From assembly GCF_902726545.1 (NCBI RefSeq), contig NZ_CACVAD010000045.1:1-36262 (forward strand): a stretch of DNA of 36,262 bases, read 5' to 3'. The translations under genes and the position numbers were made by a program. This document shows positions 22,977 to 33,209 of the stretch, piece by piece (position 1 is the first letter of the stretch; each line of letters begins with the position of its first letter). Under the pieces are notes generated by a model, which saw only the letters and a list, made by a program, of their open reading frames with translations, was not told the origin of the DNA and searched no databases. This DNA is from Yersinia artesiana (GTDB lineage Bacteria; Pseudomonadota; Gammaproteobacteria; Enterobacterales; Enterobacteriaceae).

Positions 22977-24149
22977 ATGAGTACAAACGCGGAAGCTCAA
23001 GTGCCGCAACAACCGCAGAATAAAAAGAAGCAACGTAAACGCGTGCTGCTATTACTGACGGGTATTTTTATTATTATTGGGGTGGCTTACCTTATTTATT
23101 GGTTCCTGGTGCTACGTCATCATCAAGAGACTGATAATGCTTATGTTTCGGGTAACCAGGTACAGATTATGTCACAGGTTCCCGGCAGTGTGGTCAGTGT
23201 TAATTTTGAAAATACTGATCTGGTCAAAAGTGGCGATGTGCTGTTAACACTTGACCCAACCGATGCTGAACAAGCTTATGAGCAGGCGAAAACCGCACTG
23301 GCAAATACGGTACGCCAAACCCACCAGCTCATCATTAACAGCAAACAGTATCAGGCCAATATTGCGCTGAAGAAAACTGAATTGAGCAAAGCACAGAATG
23401 ACCTGAAACGCCGTGTGGTGCTGGGTTCTGTTGATGCGATTGGTCGTGAAGAACTGCAACACGCTCGTGATGCCGTCGATGCAGCACAAGCTTCATTGGA
23501 TGTGGCGATTGCACAATACAACGCCAATCAGGCGCTGGTTCTGAATACACCTTTGGAAAAACAACCGGCGGTCGAACAAGCGGCGGCCAAACTGCGTGAT
23601 GCCTGGCTCGCCCTGCAACGCACCAAAGTTGTCAGCCCGATCACTGGTTTTGTTTCACGCCGCAGTGTGCAAGTGGGCGCTGAAATTGCCAATGGTGCAC
23701 CATTGATGGCGGTCATTCCGGCTAACGAAATGTGGATTGACGCCAACTTTAAAGAAACACAATTAGCCAATATGCGCATTGGCCAACCCGCCACGGTAGT
23801 GACTGATTTCTATGGTGATGATGTCGTCTTCCAAGGAAAAGTGGTCGGTCTGGATATGGGGACAGGCAGCGCCTTCTCTCTACTGCCCGCGCAAAATGCC
23901 ACCGGTAACTGGATCAAAGTGGTTCAACGCTTGCCGGTTCGTATTGAACTGGATGCCAAACAACTGGCTGAACATCCGCTACGTATTGGTTTATCAACCA
24001 CCGTTAGGGTGGACACCGCCGATACCGACGGCCAGGTGTTAGCGCAAAACGTACGCAAAGAACCGGCATTTGTCACTAATGCGCTGTCATTGGATTTAGC
24101 ACCAGTTAATCAAATGATTAGCGACATTGTTCATGCGAATGCGGGTTAA
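22977..24149 (+). CDS. emrA: EmrA periplasmic adaptor subunit of multidrug efflux
   Basis: Membrane fusion protein that links the inner-membrane pump EmrB with an outer-membrane channel. The ATG at 22977 (MSTNAEAQVPQQP) has GGGG 5 nt upstream and matches E. coli; an in-frame GTG at 22965 is less likely. Of 390 residues, about 22-46 form the single membrane anchor. The lipoyl-like halves are around ETDNAYVSGNQVQIMSQVPG and VVSPITGFVSRRSVQVG, and between them lies a long alpha-hairpin. WIDANFKETQLANMRIGQP is the conserved beta-barrel segment. Confidence 0.94.
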   Translation: MSTNAEAQVPQQPQNKKKQRKRVLLLLTGIFIIIGVAYLIYWFLVLRHHQETDNAYVSGNQVQIMSQVPGSVVSVNFENTDLVKSGDVLLTLDPTDAEQAYEQAKTALANTVRQTHQLIINSKQYQANIALKKTELSKAQNDLKRRVVLGSVDAIGREELQHARDAVDAAQASLDVAIAQYNANQALVLNTPLEKQPAVEQAAAKLRDAWLALQRTKVVSPITGFVSRRSVQVGAEIANGAPLMAVIPANEMWIDANFKETQLANMRIGQPATVVTDFYGDDVVFQGKVVGLDMGTGSAFSLLPAQNATGNWIKVVQRLPVRIELDAKQLAEHPLRIGLSTTVRVDTADTDGQVLAQNVRKEPAFVTNALSLDLAPVNQMISDIVHANAG

Positions 24150-24188
24150 TGTTGATGCAAATGCAAGCTAAGCGCGCCGGAGGCCTCT

Positions 24189-25724
24189 GTGGCACAAAAA
24201 CCGCTTGAGGGTGCCCAACTAGCCTGGATGACAGTCGCATTATCATTAGCGACTTTCATGCAGGTGCTGGATTCCACCATTGCAAACGTGGCTATTCCGA
24301 CGATTGCCGGGGATCTTGGCTCATCCAACTCCCAAGGCACATGGGTTATCACCTCATTCGGGGTGGCAAATGCGATTTCCATCCCGATCACCGGTTGGCT
24401 GGCAAAACGCATCGGTGAAGTCAGATTGTTTCTGTGGTCAACCGGGTTATTTGCACTGGCTTCATGGCTATGTGGCGTGTCAAACAGCCTGGGGATGCTT
24501 ATCTTCTTCCGGGTCATTCAAGGGCTGGTCGCAGGCCCATTGATCCCATTGTCCCAAAGCTTACTCCTGAATAACTACCCGCCCGCGAAGCGAAGCATGG
24601 CCCTGGCATTGTGGTCGATGACCATTGTTGTCGCCCCAATCTTTGGGCCAATTCTCGGCGGTTATATCAGTGACAACTATCACTGGGGCTGGATCTTCTT
24701 TATCAACATCCCGATCGGGTTGGTCGTCATTTTGATGGCCGGTAGCACCTTGAAAGGGCGAGAGACCAAAACCGAAATCAAACCTATTGATACCGTGGGA
24801 TTGGTATTATTGGTGGTGGGTATCGGTGCCTTACAAATCATGCTCGACCAAGGTAAGGAGCTGGACTGGTTTAACTCAACCGAGATAATCGTCCTGACGG
24901 TCATTGCCGTGATTGCCATTACCTTCCTGATAGTGTGGGAGCTAACCGACGACCATCCGGTGATTGATTTGTCATTATTCAAATCGAGAAACTTTACTAT
25001 TGGTTGTTTGTGTATCAGCCTGGCCTATATGTTGTACTTTGGCGCAATTGTCTTGTTGCCGCAGCTACTACAGGAAGTGTATGGCTATACTGCCACCTGG
25101 GCCGGTTTGGCATCAGCGCCAGTGGGTATTTTGCCAGTGTTGCTGTCACCTATCATTGGGCGTTTCTCGCATCGCATTGATATGCGACAGTTAGTCACAT
25201 TCAGCTTCATTATGTATGCGGTTTGTTTCTACTGGCGAGCATACACATTCGAACCGGGAATGGATTTTGGTGCCTCGGCGTGGCCGCAGTTTGTACAAGG
25301 TTTTGCTATTGCCTGCTTCTTTATGCCACTGACAGCGATTACTTTGTCTGGCCTACCGCCGGAGCGTATGGCGGCAGCATCCAGTTTGTCTAACTTCCTG
25401 CGAACATTGGCCGGGTCGATTGGTACCTCAATCACCACCACCTTGTGGACGCAAAGAGAGTCGATGCACCATTCGCAGTTGACGGAGTTTGTTAATCCGT
25501 TCAATCCGAATGCCACACAGATGTATCAGGATTTAGAAAAACTGGGGATGAACCAGCAGCAAGCGTCGGCTTATCTGGCGCGAGAAATTACCAATCAGGG
25601 GCTGATTATCTCTGCCAATGAGATCTTCTGGCTCTCGGCTGGGGTGTTCCTGCTGCTACTGGCTCTGGTGTGGTTTGCCAAACCGCCATTTACCTCCGGT
25701 GGCGGCGGCGGCGGTGCCCACTAG
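24189..25724 (+). CDS. emrB: EmrB multidrug MFS efflux pump (DHA2 family)
   Basis: Proton-driven drug exporter with 14 transmembrane segments in the inner membrane, acting with EmrA on hydrophobic uncouplers and antibiotics. The start is GTG at 24189 with GGAGG 5 nt upstream. The 511-residue protein shows LDSTIANVAIPTIAGDLG, the motif GWLAKRIGEVRLFLWS, and motif C-like GPILGGYISDNYHWGWIFFI. The glycine-rich tail GGGGGGAH is also present in E. coli, so it is not an oddity. It is 39 bp after emrA and last in the operon. Confidence 0.94.
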   Translation: MAQKPLEGAQLAWMTVALSLATFMQVLDSTIANVAIPTIAGDLGSSNSQGTWVITSFGVANAISIPITGWLAKRIGEVRLFLWSTGLFALASWLCGVSNSLGMLIFFRVIQGLVAGPLIPLSQSLLLNNYPPAKRSMALALWSMTIVVAPIFGPILGGYISDNYHWGWIFFINIPIGLVVILMAGSTLKGRETKTEIKPIDTVGLVLLVVGIGALQIMLDQGKELDWFNSTEIIVLTVIAVIAITFLIVWELTDDHPVIDLSLFKSRNFTIGCLCISLAYMLYFGAIVLLPQLLQEVYGYTATWAGLASAPVGILPVLLSPIIGRFSHRIDMRQLVTFSFIMYAVCFYWRAYTFEPGMDFGASAWPQFVQGFAIACFFMPLTAITLSGLPPERMAAASSLSNFLRTLAGSIGTSITTTLWTQRESMHHSQLTEFVNPFNPNATQMYQDLEKLGMNQQQASAYLAREITNQGLIISANEIFWLSAGVFLLLLALVWFAKPPFTSGGGGGGAH

Positions 25725-25742
25725 CGGCCAACGCTGAGCAAC

Positions 25743-25772
25743 AAAAAGGGCGCTGACTTATCATCAGCGCCC
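25743..25772 (-). terminator. Intrinsic terminator downstream of yfiF
   Basis: A perfect 9-bp stem (GGGCGCTGA 25748-25756, TCAGCGCCC 25764-25772) with a 7-nt loop. On the minus strand it is followed by a T-run (complement of 25743-25747), so it ends the yfiF transcript. It may also slow transcription from emrB, which stops 19 bp away. Confidence 0.8.
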
Positions 25773-25811
25773 GTTAAGGTTATCGACAAAGCTATTTTAT
25801 AGTTCGGAGAC

Positions 25812-25876
25812 TGGCGGGGCGACTGCACCGATGGGCGCTCCGACGGCTTACGCCGTTACGACCCATTTCCCCGCTT
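25812..25876 (-). repeat. Palindromic intergenic repeat, copy 3 (inverted)
   Basis: Third copy of the family, in opposite orientation. Its complement aligns closely with copy 1 but lacks 8 bp of the left arm. The central hairpin is ACGGC-TTAC-GCCGT, where copies 1 and 2 have G-C at the base pair that is A-T here, a compensating change. It lies 45 bp past the yfiF stop and before the yfiF terminator, so it should be part of the yfiF 3' untranslated RNA. Confidence 0.8.
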
Positions 25877-25921
25877 ATCAATGTGTTATTTTATATTTTA
25901 GCTATTGCAACGACGAATGAA

Positions 25922-27013
25922 TTAAGCCTGATTTTGACGCCACCACTCCGACAGCAAAATACCCGTCGCGACTGACACGTTCAGACTTTCAACTTTGCCC
26001 GTACCGCCGATCGACACACTCACATCACCCTGCTGCCAGGCGCTGTCGGTCAGACCATCACTTTCTTGCCCTAAAACCAGCACCATTTTAGCTGGCAGCT
26101 CAGCTTTTGCCAGACTGACACCTTTATGGCTTGAGGTGGTCACGATGGTATAGCCAGCTTTACGGAAGGTATCCAACACAGAAAGGAAATCATCAGCATT
26201 GATTGCTTTGATATGCTCCGCACCGCCTTCTGCTGTACGAACTGCCGCGCCAGATTCCAGCATCGCCGGGTCTTGCAGCAACACGCCGTTAATACCAAAA
26301 TGCGCACAGGTACGCATAATGCCGCCCAGATTATGTGGGTTACCCACATCTTCCAGCGCCAGCACACAATCTTTCGCCTGAGTTTGCTGTTGCAGATAAG
26401 TTTCTGCATCCAAACCCTGACGTTTCTTAATCAGGAAACACACGCCACCGTGGTGTTCAGTGCCAGACGCTTTTGCCAGCTCATCTTCTTCAACCACATG
26501 ATAAGCCTTGCGGTTAGCCGCCATCCATTTCAGCGCTTCGCGAAAACGTGGGGTAACTGACTGCACAAACCAGGCGCGCACAATCGCATCAGGGCGGCTT
26601 TCAAACAGCGCTTTACAGGCATTTTCGCCATAAACACGGGTTTCTTCAGCCCGCTGACGCCGCAATTGCGCCGGATCCACATGGCTTTTGCCACTAATGC
26701 CGCCGTGATCAAACTCAGGTTCTTCTGATGGCGCACGAGACACGGTTTTCCACGGTGAATCGTAAGGGCCATTATTATCAGAACGCGCCGGACGAGCAGG
26801 ACTCACGCGTTCATTACGGCCGGAATCGTTACGACGTGAGTCATTATTACGCGGTGAACTGCCCCGACCTGCATTATCACCCGGACGACCTTTGCCTGCC
26901 GGACGCGGGTTTTTACCCCGGTTATTGCTGTTACGGTCGTCGCTGCTGTTTTCGTCACTGCGGACGTACATCACTTTAACTTTGCCGTTTTTGCCACTAA
27001 ATGAATCGTTCAT
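25922..27013 (-). CDS. yfiF: YfiF, SPOUT-family tRNA/rRNA methyltransferase-like protein
   Basis: Putative S-adenosylmethionine-dependent RNA 2'-O-methyltransferase of the TrmH (SPOUT) class. The C-terminal catalytic domain shows [21 protein letters not shown] (motif 1), [11 protein letters not shown] (motif 2) and [15 protein letters not shown] (motif 3). An RNA-substrate-binding domain covers about 110-190 ([16 protein letters not shown]). Residues about 10-80 are an Arg/Asn/Gly/Ser-rich, probably disordered tail. The ATG at 27013 (MNDSF) has GGAGAAG 3 nt upstream; a longer in-frame start at 27028 is less likely. E. coli YfiF has no proven target that I know of. It is divergent from trxC, as in E. 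coli. Confidence 0.9.
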   Translation of the reverse strand: MNDSFSGKNGKVKVMYVRSDENSSDDRNSNNRGKNPRPAGKGRPGDNAGRGSSPRNNDSRRNDSGRNERVSPARPARSDNNGPYDSPWKTVSRAPSEEPEFDHGGISGKSHVDPAQLRRQRAEETRVYGENACKALFESRPDAIVRAWFVQSVTPRFREALKWMAANRKAYHVVEEDELAKASGTEHHGGVCFLIKKRQGLDAETYLQQQTQAKDCVLALEDVGNPHNLGGIMRTCAHFGINGVLLQDPAMLESGAAVRTAEGGAEHIKAINADDFLSVLDTFRKAGYTIVTTSSHKGVSLAKAELPAKMVLVLGQESDGLTDSAWQQGDVSVSIGGTGKVESLNVSVATGILLSEWWRQNQA

Positions 27014-27233
27014 TGTCTTCTCCACCAACGCGCAGGGCGCGAAGATTACCTGATGTCTGCTCGGTTAGCCATAAGCAAGCGCTAAAAGCTAGCAACTATC
27101 GTATTCATCGAATAAACCATTTTGGCAATGACTTCATTTATACCCATAATAGATAACAACAACGAAACAATTCAGCTCATATTGACTGTCTGGTTTCTCT
27201 TAATCTACTCAGATACAAAATAAAGGCTAATTT

Positions 27234-27674
27234 ATGAATACGGTATGTACAGCTTGTATGGCGACGAATCGCCTACCTGAAGCACGTATTGATGACGGCG
27301 CTAAATGTGGGCGCTGCGGCCACTCTTTATTTGATGGCAGCGTCATTAACGCCACCGCCGAAACACTGGATAAACTGCTACAAGATGACCTGCCGGTCGT
27401 CATCGACTTCTGGGCTCCTTGGTGCGGCCCTTGCCGCAGCTTCGCTCCGATTTTTACAGAGGTTGCCGCAGAGCGCGCCGGAAAAGTTCGCTTTGTTAAA
27501 GTCAATACTGAAGCAGAACCGGCACTCAGCACGCGTTTCCGTATCCGCAGCATTCCTACCATTATGCTGTATCGAAACGGCAAAATGGTCGATATGCTTA
27601 GCGGTGCATTGCCAAAGGCAGCTTTTGATAATTGGTTAAATGAACAATTATCAGTGGAACCCACGGCTCGCTAA
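27234..27674 (+). CDS. trxC: Thioredoxin 2
   Basis: Cytosolic zinc-containing thioredoxin that reduces protein disulfides. The 146-residue protein has the N-terminal zinc motif with Cys5, Cys8, Cys25 and Cys28 (VCTACM...[12 protein letters not shown]) and the active site WCGPC with Cys64 and Cys67, the same numbering as E. coli Trx2. AAAGG lies 8 nt before the ATG. E. coli trxC is OxyR-controlled, but I could not recognise a convincing OxyR site here. A strong terminator follows. Confidence 0.95.
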   Translation: MNTVCTACMATNRLPEARIDDGAKCGRCGHSLFDGSVINATAETLDKLLQDDLPVVIDFWAPWCGPCRSFAPIFTEVAAERAGKVRFVKVNTEAEPALSTRFRIRSIPTIMLYRNGKMVDMLSGALPKAAFDNWLNEQLSVEPTAR

Positions 27675-27728
27675 GCTAGTTTAACTCATTTGTCACCATT
27701 CGGGCTGTTCAACTACCCGATAAAGCCC

Positions 27729-27768
27729 ACGCCCTGACAGTTTTCTGTTGGGGCGTCGTTTTTTCTTT
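27729..27768 (+). terminator. Intrinsic terminator after trxC
   Basis: A long stem starts with ACGCCC (27729-27734) pairing with GGGCGT (27751-27756), continues through GACAG/CTGTT, and has a TTTT loop. A T-run begins at 27759. It closes the trxC transcript before yfiP. Confidence 0.88.
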
Positions 27769-27827
27769 TATGGTATGACTAAGCATCAGGGTTGATTAGA
27801 ATAGCGCTATTTCTTCAGGAGTCCGTC

Positions 27828-28577
27828 GTGACTGAATCATCGACTACCGACCAGGCTTTGCCTACGGTCATAACGACGGGAAATGCAGTATTGCGGTTAC
27901 GCCAGCAGCGGTTATCCGCCTCTACCCGCCCGTATCGCGCCCGTGGTTGCCGAGCTATTCGCTGCCAAGGCTGCCTGCTGACTGAGCGTTTTTGTTTGTG
28001 TGACACCATCAAACCACAACCGGCCAGCAGCCGCTTTTGCCTGATCATGTTTGATACCGAACCCCTTAAGCCCAGTAATACCGGCCGCCTGATTGCTGAT
28101 ATTCTGCCAAACACTCAAGCCTTCCTCTGGGCGCGAACAGAAGTTGCTCCTGAGCTGTTAGCCGCAATACGCGACCCTTCTCGCCAGCCTTATGTGGTCT
28201 TTCCAGAAAAATATGCCGACCCTGACCGGCAGGTACTCAATCAATTACCTGTAAGCGATAAACCACCGTTATTTATTTTACTGGATGGTACCTGGACTGA
28301 AGCTAAAAAAATGTTCCGCCGAAGCCCGTATCTTTCCGAACTCCCCGTGCTATCGCTGAATGTCAGCAATGCATCGGATTACCAGCTACGCGAAGCACAA
28401 CGCCCGGAACAGCATTGCACTGTCGAGGTTGCCGCCGCCCTACTGCAACAAGCCGGTGATATTCAGGCAGCGGATGGATTAACCGCACATTTTCATTATT
28501 TCCGTCAGCAATATTTAGCCGGAAAACCTCATCATCCAGTGGGCCGAGTCACAGCAAGTATCGAAGATATCGCATAA
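27828..28577 (+). CDS. tapT: tRNA-uridine aminocarboxypropyltransferase (DTW-domain protein YfiP/TapT)
   Basis: DTW-domain enzyme that transfers the aminocarboxypropyl group of S-adenosylmethionine to a tRNA uridine (acp3U at position 47 in E. coli). A cysteine cluster CRAIRCQGCLLTERFCLC suggests zinc binding. The core motifs are MFDTEPLKPSNTGRLIADIL, the DTW motif as LLDGTWTEAKKMF, and YQLREAQRPEQHCTVE. The GTG at 27828 has AGGAG 6 nt upstream and gives 249 residues; the alternative upstream start at 27792 lacks such a site. The N-terminus is about 17 residues longer than in E. coli. patZ follows 52 bp downstream. Confidence 0.9.
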   Translation: MTESSTTDQALPTVITTGNAVLRLRQQRLSASTRPYRARGCRAIRCQGCLLTERFCLCDTIKPQPASSRFCLIMFDTEPLKPSNTGRLIADILPNTQAFLWARTEVAPELLAAIRDPSRQPYVVFPEKYADPDRQVLNQLPVSDKPPLFILLDGTWTEAKKMFRRSPYLSELPVLSLNVSNASDYQLREAQRPEQHCTVEVAAALLQQAGDIQAADGLTAHFHYFRQQYLAGKPHHPVGRVTASIEDIA

Positions 28578-28629
28578 AATCAGCAAAGCAGCCTCTAACT
28601 TATGCAACTTGAAAGATGACGGGGATAAT

Positions 28630-31272
28630 ATGAGCCAACGTGGATTAGAAGCACTACTACGCCCGAAGTCTATTGCCGTTATTGGTGCCTCTGAAAAACC
28701 GGAGCGCGCAGGTTTTCTGATGATGCGTAATCTGCTGGATGGCGGGTTCAATGGCCCAATTCTCCCTGTCACCCCAACTCATAAAGCGGTTTGCGGTGTG
28801 TTGGCTTACGCCAATATCGCCAGCCTGCCCATCACACCTGATTTAGCCATTTTATGTACCCATGATCGCCGTAACCTCACTCTGCTGGAGGATTTGGGTA
28901 CCCGTGGCTGTAAAGCTGTGATTATCCTGTCGGCGGCAACTGAACAATTTTCTGAACTAAAAACCTGCGCGCAGCGCCACCACATGCGCCTGCTTGGCCC
29001 AAACAGCTTAGGTTTGCTGGCACCGTGGCAAGGGTTAAATGCCAGCTTCTCACCAGTCCCTATCAAAAAAGGCCGACTGGCGTTTATCTCCCAGTCAGCG
29101 GCGGTCGCTAACACCATTTTGGACTGGGCACAGCAACGGGAAGTGGGGTTCTCTTATTTTATTGCGCTGGGCGATAGCCTGGATATTGATGTCGATGACT
29201 TACTCGACTTCCTTGCCCGAGATGGTAAAACCAGCGCTATCATGTTGTATATCGAGCATATTAGCGATGCGCGTCGCTTCTTATCGGCGTCACGCAGTGC
29301 TTCACGCAATAAACCGATTCTGGTGGTAAAAAGTGGCCGCAGCCAACGCGCCCAACAGTTACTCAACGGCCAGCAAGGGTTGGACGCCGCCTATGATGCC
29401 GCTATTCAACGTGCTGGCCTGTTGCGGGTTCAGGATACTCACGAGCTATTTTCGGCAGTCGAAACGCTGAGTCATATGCATCCACTGCGCGGTGAGCGGC
29501 TACTGATTGTGAGTAATGGCGCAGCCCCAGCAGCGATGGCATTAGATGAACTAATTAGCCGTAACGGTAAATTGGCAACACTCTCTGATAGTACCCAATC
29601 CGCGCTGAGTGCAGCGCTGCCGCCTTTTGTTTCCTTACGTAACCCAATAGACCTGCGGGATGATGCTAGCGCCGAGCGCTATTTAGCGGCGCTTAAACCC
29701 TTATTGGACAGTACCGATTATGACGCACTACTGCTGATCCACTCACCGAGTGCTGCGGCACCAGGCAGTAAAACCGCTGAGTTATTGATATCAGCCATTC
29801 GCCAACACCCACGTGGTAAGCGCATTACTTTGCTAACTAACTGGTGCGGTGAATATTCATCACAAGATGCCCGGCGTTTATTCACGGAAGCCGGTATTCC
29901 GACCTATCGCACACCAGAAGGCGCGATTACCGCGTTTATGCACATGGTGGAATACCGCCGTAACCAAAAACAGTTGAAAGAAACACCGGCGTTGCCTGTC
30001 GGCCTCACGGCCAATACTGCCCATGTACACCAGTTAATTCGCCAGGCGCTGGCCGAAGGAACAACTCAACTGGATACCCATGAAGTGCGGCCGATCCTTG
30101 AAGCCTATGGTCTGAGCATGCTACCAACCTGGATTGCCAGTGATAGTGTAGAAGCGGTACACATCGCCGAGCAGCTAGGATACCCGGTGGCCATCAAACT
30201 GCGCTCACCAGATATTGCGCACAAGTCAGAAGTTCAGGGAGTCATGCTATACCTGCGTACCGCAATGGAAGTGCAACGAGCCGCAGATGATATCCTCGAT
30301 CGCGTAAAACGGACTTATCCTCAAGCCCGTATCGACGGTTTACTGGTACAAAGTATGGCAAACCGTGCTGGAGCACAGGAGCTGCGGATTGCTGTCGAGC
30401 AAGATGCCATCTTCGGCCCACTGATTATGCTAGGGGAAGGCGGTATTGAATGGCACCATGAAACACAGGCGGCAGTCGCATTACCACCACTGAATATGGC
30501 ATTAGCCCGCTATCTGATTATCCAGGCGGTCAAAGGGGGAAAAATCCGCAGCCGCGGTTCACTGCAACCTCTGGACATCCCGGGGCTAAGCCGCTTGCTG
30601 GTGCAGGTCTCTAACCTGATTCTTGATTGCCCTGAAATCTCACGTTTAGATATTCATCCCGTGCTTGCATCCGGCAGTGAGTTCACGTTGCTGGATGTAT
30701 CAATGCAGTTAGCCCCTGTGACTGGTGACCCGCAAGCGCGGCTGGCAATTCGCCCCTACCCACACGAGTTAGAACAAACCGTGGAACTAAAAGATGGATC
30801 TGATTGCCTGTTTCGCCCCATCTTGCCGGAAGATGAACCGCTGCTAAAATTGTTTATCGATCAAGTGACTAAAGAAGATCTCTATTATCGCTACTTCAGC
30901 GAAATCAACGAATTCAGCCACGACGATTTGGCGAATATGACCCAAATTGACTATGATCGGGAGATGGCCTTCGTTGCTGTGCGCCAAACTGCGACAGGGC
31001 CGGAAATCATTGGTGTTACGCGCGCGTTGTCCGATCCTGACAACATAGATGCAGAGTTTGCGGTATTGGTGCGTTCAGATCTGAAAGGGCTGGGGCTAGG
31101 CCGCGAGCTATTGGAAAAAATGATCCACTACACCCGCAGCCATGGCTTAACTCGCCTAACCGCGGTCACTATGCCCAACAACCGCGGCATGATCGGGTTG
31201 GCGAAAAAACTGGGCTTTAGTGTTGATGTGCAGATGGAGGATGGGATCGTTAATCTGGAGCTGACACTTTGA
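28630..31272 (+). CDS. patZ: Protein lysine acetyltransferase PatZ (Pka/YfiQ)
   Basis: Large acyl-CoA-synthetase-like protein with a GNAT domain that acetylates lysines of metabolic enzymes such as acetyl-CoA synthetase. I start at the ATG at 28630 (MSQRGLEALLRPKS), with GGGG 5 nt upstream and as in E. coli; an in-frame start at 28609 adds seven residues. The 880-residue protein has an NDP-forming acyl-CoA synthetase CoA-binding domain (AVIGASEKPERAG), a ligase-CoA region, an ATP-grasp-like region (LGYPVAIKLRSPDIAHKSE) and a C-terminal GNAT domain from about 730, with VRSDLKGLGLGRELLEKM as the acetyl-CoA loop. Confidence 0.95.
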   Translation: MSQRGLEALLRPKSIAVIGASEKPERAGFLMMRNLLDGGFNGPILPVTPTHKAVCGVLAYANIASLPITPDLAILCTHDRRNLTLLEDLGTRGCKAVIILSAATEQFSELKTCAQRHHMRLLGPNSLGLLAPWQGLNASFSPVPIKKGRLAFISQSAAVANTILDWAQQREVGFSYFIALGDSLDIDVDDLLDFLARDGKTSAIMLYIEHISDARRFLSASRSASRNKPILVVKSGRSQRAQQLLNGQQGLDAAYDAAIQRAGLLRVQDTHELFSAVETLSHMHPLRGERLLIVSNGAAPAAMALDELISRNGKLATLSDSTQSALSAALPPFVSLRNPIDLRDDASAERYLAALKPLLDSTDYDALLLIHSPSAAAPGSKTAELLISAIRQHPRGKRITLLTNWCGEYSSQDARRLFTEAGIPTYRTPEGAITAFMHMVEYRRNQKQLKETPALPVGLTANTAHVHQLIRQALAEGTTQLDTHEVRPILEAYGLSMLPTWIASDSVEAVHIAEQLGYPVAIKLRSPDIAHKSEVQGVMLYLRTAMEVQRAADDILDRVKRTYPQARIDGLLVQSMANRAGAQELRIAVEQDAIFGPLIMLGEGGIEWHHETQAAVALPPLNMALARYLIIQAVKGGKIRSRGSLQPLDIPGLSRLLVQVSNLILDCPEISRLDIHPVLASGSEFTLLDVSMQLAPVTGDPQARLAIRPYPHELEQTVELKDGSDCLFRPILPEDEPLLKLFIDQVTKEDLYYRYFSEINEFSHDDLANMTQIDYDREMAFVAVRQTATGPEIIGVTRALSDPDNIDAEFAVLVRSDLKGLGLGRELLEKMIHYTRSHGLTRLTAVTMPNNRGMIGLAKKLGFSVDVQMEDGIVNLELTL

Positions 31273-31449
31273 TTTCAATTACATGAATCGGCGTGATATA
31301 GGCCACATAGATAAGCGATTCAGTCTACGGTTGGCAAAACTTGCGCACAATCCGGAAAAGTAGTGGTATTATCGCCCGACTCTATGGATTAGTGTTTTTT
31401 TGGATATGGCGGTTCTGCCATCAAATAACAAGAGAAGAAGCGCACTGTG

Positions 31450-32805
31450 ATGTTGTCAAAATTCAAACGTAGCAAACATCAACAACACCTTGCACAACTG
31501 CCCAAACTCCCCCAGCCAGTTGATGATGTCCAAACGCTTTATTGCCCCAAGGTTTTCCGCTCTACTCTGCTGGAATTGATAGGCCAGGCGACCAAACGTA
31601 TCTATCTGGTGGCACTTTACCTTGAGCAGGATGATGCAGGCCGCGATGTGATGAACGCCCTCTATCAGGCCAAACAGCGGCACCCTGAGCTTGAAATCTG
31701 TGTATTAGTAGACTGGCATCGTGCGCAACGTGGCCGCATCGGGGCCGCCGCCGTCAATACTAATGCAGATTGGTATTGTGAGATGGCAGAGAAACATCCG
31801 GACGTCTGTGTCCCGGTTTATGGTGTCCCGGTGAATACCCGCGAAGCCCTTGGCGTATTGCATTTGAAAGGTTTTATCATTGATGACACCGTTATTTACA
31901 GCGGTGCCAGCATCAATGACGTCTATCTCTATCAAAACGATAAGTATCGTTACGACCGCTACCAATTAATCACAAATCCATCATTAGCCAATATTATGGT
32001 TGATTATGTGAAGCAACGGGTGTTGAGCGCGGGTGCAGTTCAACGTCTCGATCGTACTGATCGGCCAACCAATCCAGAGATCAAAAATGAAACCCGCCAG
32101 TTTCGTTCATCACTGCGTGACGTCGGTTACCAATTTCCAGCACAAGCGGGTAATGACGAGTTAGCTGTCACCCCATTAGTTGGGTTAGGTAAAAAAAGCC
32201 AACTGAATAAAACGATTCATCATCTAATGGCTTCTGCTGATGAACGTCTCACTATCTGCACGCCCTACTTCAATCTGCCCGCATTGTTAGTCCGCAATAT
32301 CATTTATCTGCTGCGTGAAGGTAAACAGGTTGAAATTATTGTTGGCGACAAAACAGCAAACGACTTTTATATTCCCGAAGATCAGCCGTTTAAAATTATC
32401 GGTGCTCTGCCGTATTTATACGAAATCAATTTGCGCCGCTTCCTCAGTCGCTTACAGCGCTTTGTGGATAATGGCCAACTGATTGTTCGCTTATGGAAAG
32501 ATGGCGATAATACTTATCATCTGAAAGGAATGTGGGTAGATAATAACTGGCAGTTGATTACGGGTAATAACCTGAACCCACGTGCATGGCGTCTGGATCT
32601 GGAAAATGCCATTTTGATCCACGATCCTAAGCATGAGATGCATGAGCAGCGTGCAAAAGAGCTGGAATGTATTCGAACTCATACTAAAGTTGTTTCACAC
32701 TACCTTGAACTTGAGAATATTCAGCAATATCCGGTCAAGGTTCGCAAGCTGATCCGTCGCTTACGTAGAATTCGTATCGACCGGCTCATTAGTCGCATTC
32801 TGTAA
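31450..32805 (+). CDS. pssA: CDP-diacylglycerol-serine O-phosphatidyltransferase
   Basis: Phosphatidylserine synthase, which makes phosphatidylserine from CDP-diacylglycerol and serine, the route to phosphatidylethanolamine; a peripheral protein of the cytoplasmic membrane. The 451-residue protein belongs to the phospholipase D superfamily with two HKD-like motifs, HLKGFIIDD and HLKGMWVDN, each followed by GAS or GNN motifs. Conserved basic tail [18 protein letters not shown]. The ATG at 31450 is preferred over the adjacent GTG at 31447, giving the E. coli length. A hairpin (31406-31421, ATGGC/GCCAT) lies in its leader. A strong terminator follows. Confidence 0.95.
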   Translation: MLSKFKRSKHQQHLAQLPKLPQPVDDVQTLYCPKVFRSTLLELIGQATKRIYLVALYLEQDDAGRDVMNALYQAKQRHPELEICVLVDWHRAQRGRIGAAAVNTNADWYCEMAEKHPDVCVPVYGVPVNTREALGVLHLKGFIIDDTVIYSGASINDVYLYQNDKYRYDRYQLITNPSLANIMVDYVKQRVLSAGAVQRLDRTDRPTNPEIKNETRQFRSSLRDVGYQFPAQAGNDELAVTPLVGLGKKSQLNKTIHHLMASADERLTICTPYFNLPALLVRNIIYLLREGKQVEIIVGDKTANDFYIPEDQPFKIIGALPYLYEINLRRFLSRLQRFVDNGQLIVRLWKDGDNTYHLKGMWVDNNWQLITGNNLNPRAWRLDLENAILIHDPKHEMHEQRAKELECIRTHTKVVSHYLELENIQQYPVKVRKLIRRLRRIRIDRLISRIL

Positions 32806-32814
32806 ATCTCAAAC

Positions 32815-32843
32815 AAAAAACCCGGGACTACGCCGGGTTTTTT
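32815..32843 (+). terminator. Intrinsic terminator after pssA
   Basis: AAAAAACCCGG (32815-32825) pairs with CCGGGTTTTTT (32833-32843) around a 7-nt loop. The A-run and T-run make it bidirectional. It lies 10 bp past the pssA stop. Confidence 0.9.
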
Positions 32844-32867
32844 GTCTCTGGCCCAGGGAGAGACTGC

Positions 32868-33209
32868 ATGTGGTGCTCACCTTATCTTCGTCCTTTAATT
32901 ATTGCCCCGCTACTTGTTGCCAGTGCTGCATGTACTCATACAGCCAATGACAGTTGGACGGGGAAAGATAAAGCACAACATTTCTTTGCCTCTGCCGCAC
33001 TTGCTGCGGCGGGTACAGCCTATGGCGAACATCAAAATTGGTCAGATGCAAGAAGCCGCAATTTCGGCCTGTTATTTTCGATAGGTATCGGCGCGGGCAA
33101 GGAGCTATATGATAGCCGCCAAGGTGGTACTGGCTGGAGTTGGAAAGACTTTGCCTGGGATGTCGCCGGCGCAGTGACTGGCTATAGCCTCTATCAGGCA
33201 GTTAACTGA
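32868..33209 (+). CDS. yfiM: YfiM family putative lipoprotein (DUF2279)
   Basis: 113-residue exported protein. The N-terminus is a signal peptide ([15 protein letters not shown]) with a cysteine at residue 22 that could be acylated, although the residue three before it (Ser) is not the usual Leu. The conserved part is [40 protein letters not shown] and [18 protein letters not shown], the YfiM pattern. GGGAG lies about 8 nt before the ATG. It follows pssA as in E. coli. The function is unknown. Confidence 0.88.
   Translation: MWCSPYLRPLIIAPLLVASAACTHTANDSWTGKDKAQHFFASAALAAAGTAYGEHQNWSDARSRNFGLLFSIGIGAGKELYDSRQGGTGWSWKDFAWDVAGAVTGYSLYQAVN

Noticed and set aside
25690-25724. Poly-glycine tail of EmrB as a frameshift or assembly artefact
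   Set aside because: E. coli EmrB ends with a similar glycine run, so this is a family trait.
27029-27233. OxyR binding site between yfiF and trxC
   Set aside because: E. coli trxC is OxyR-controlled, but no spaced ATAG/CTAT pattern is convincing here.
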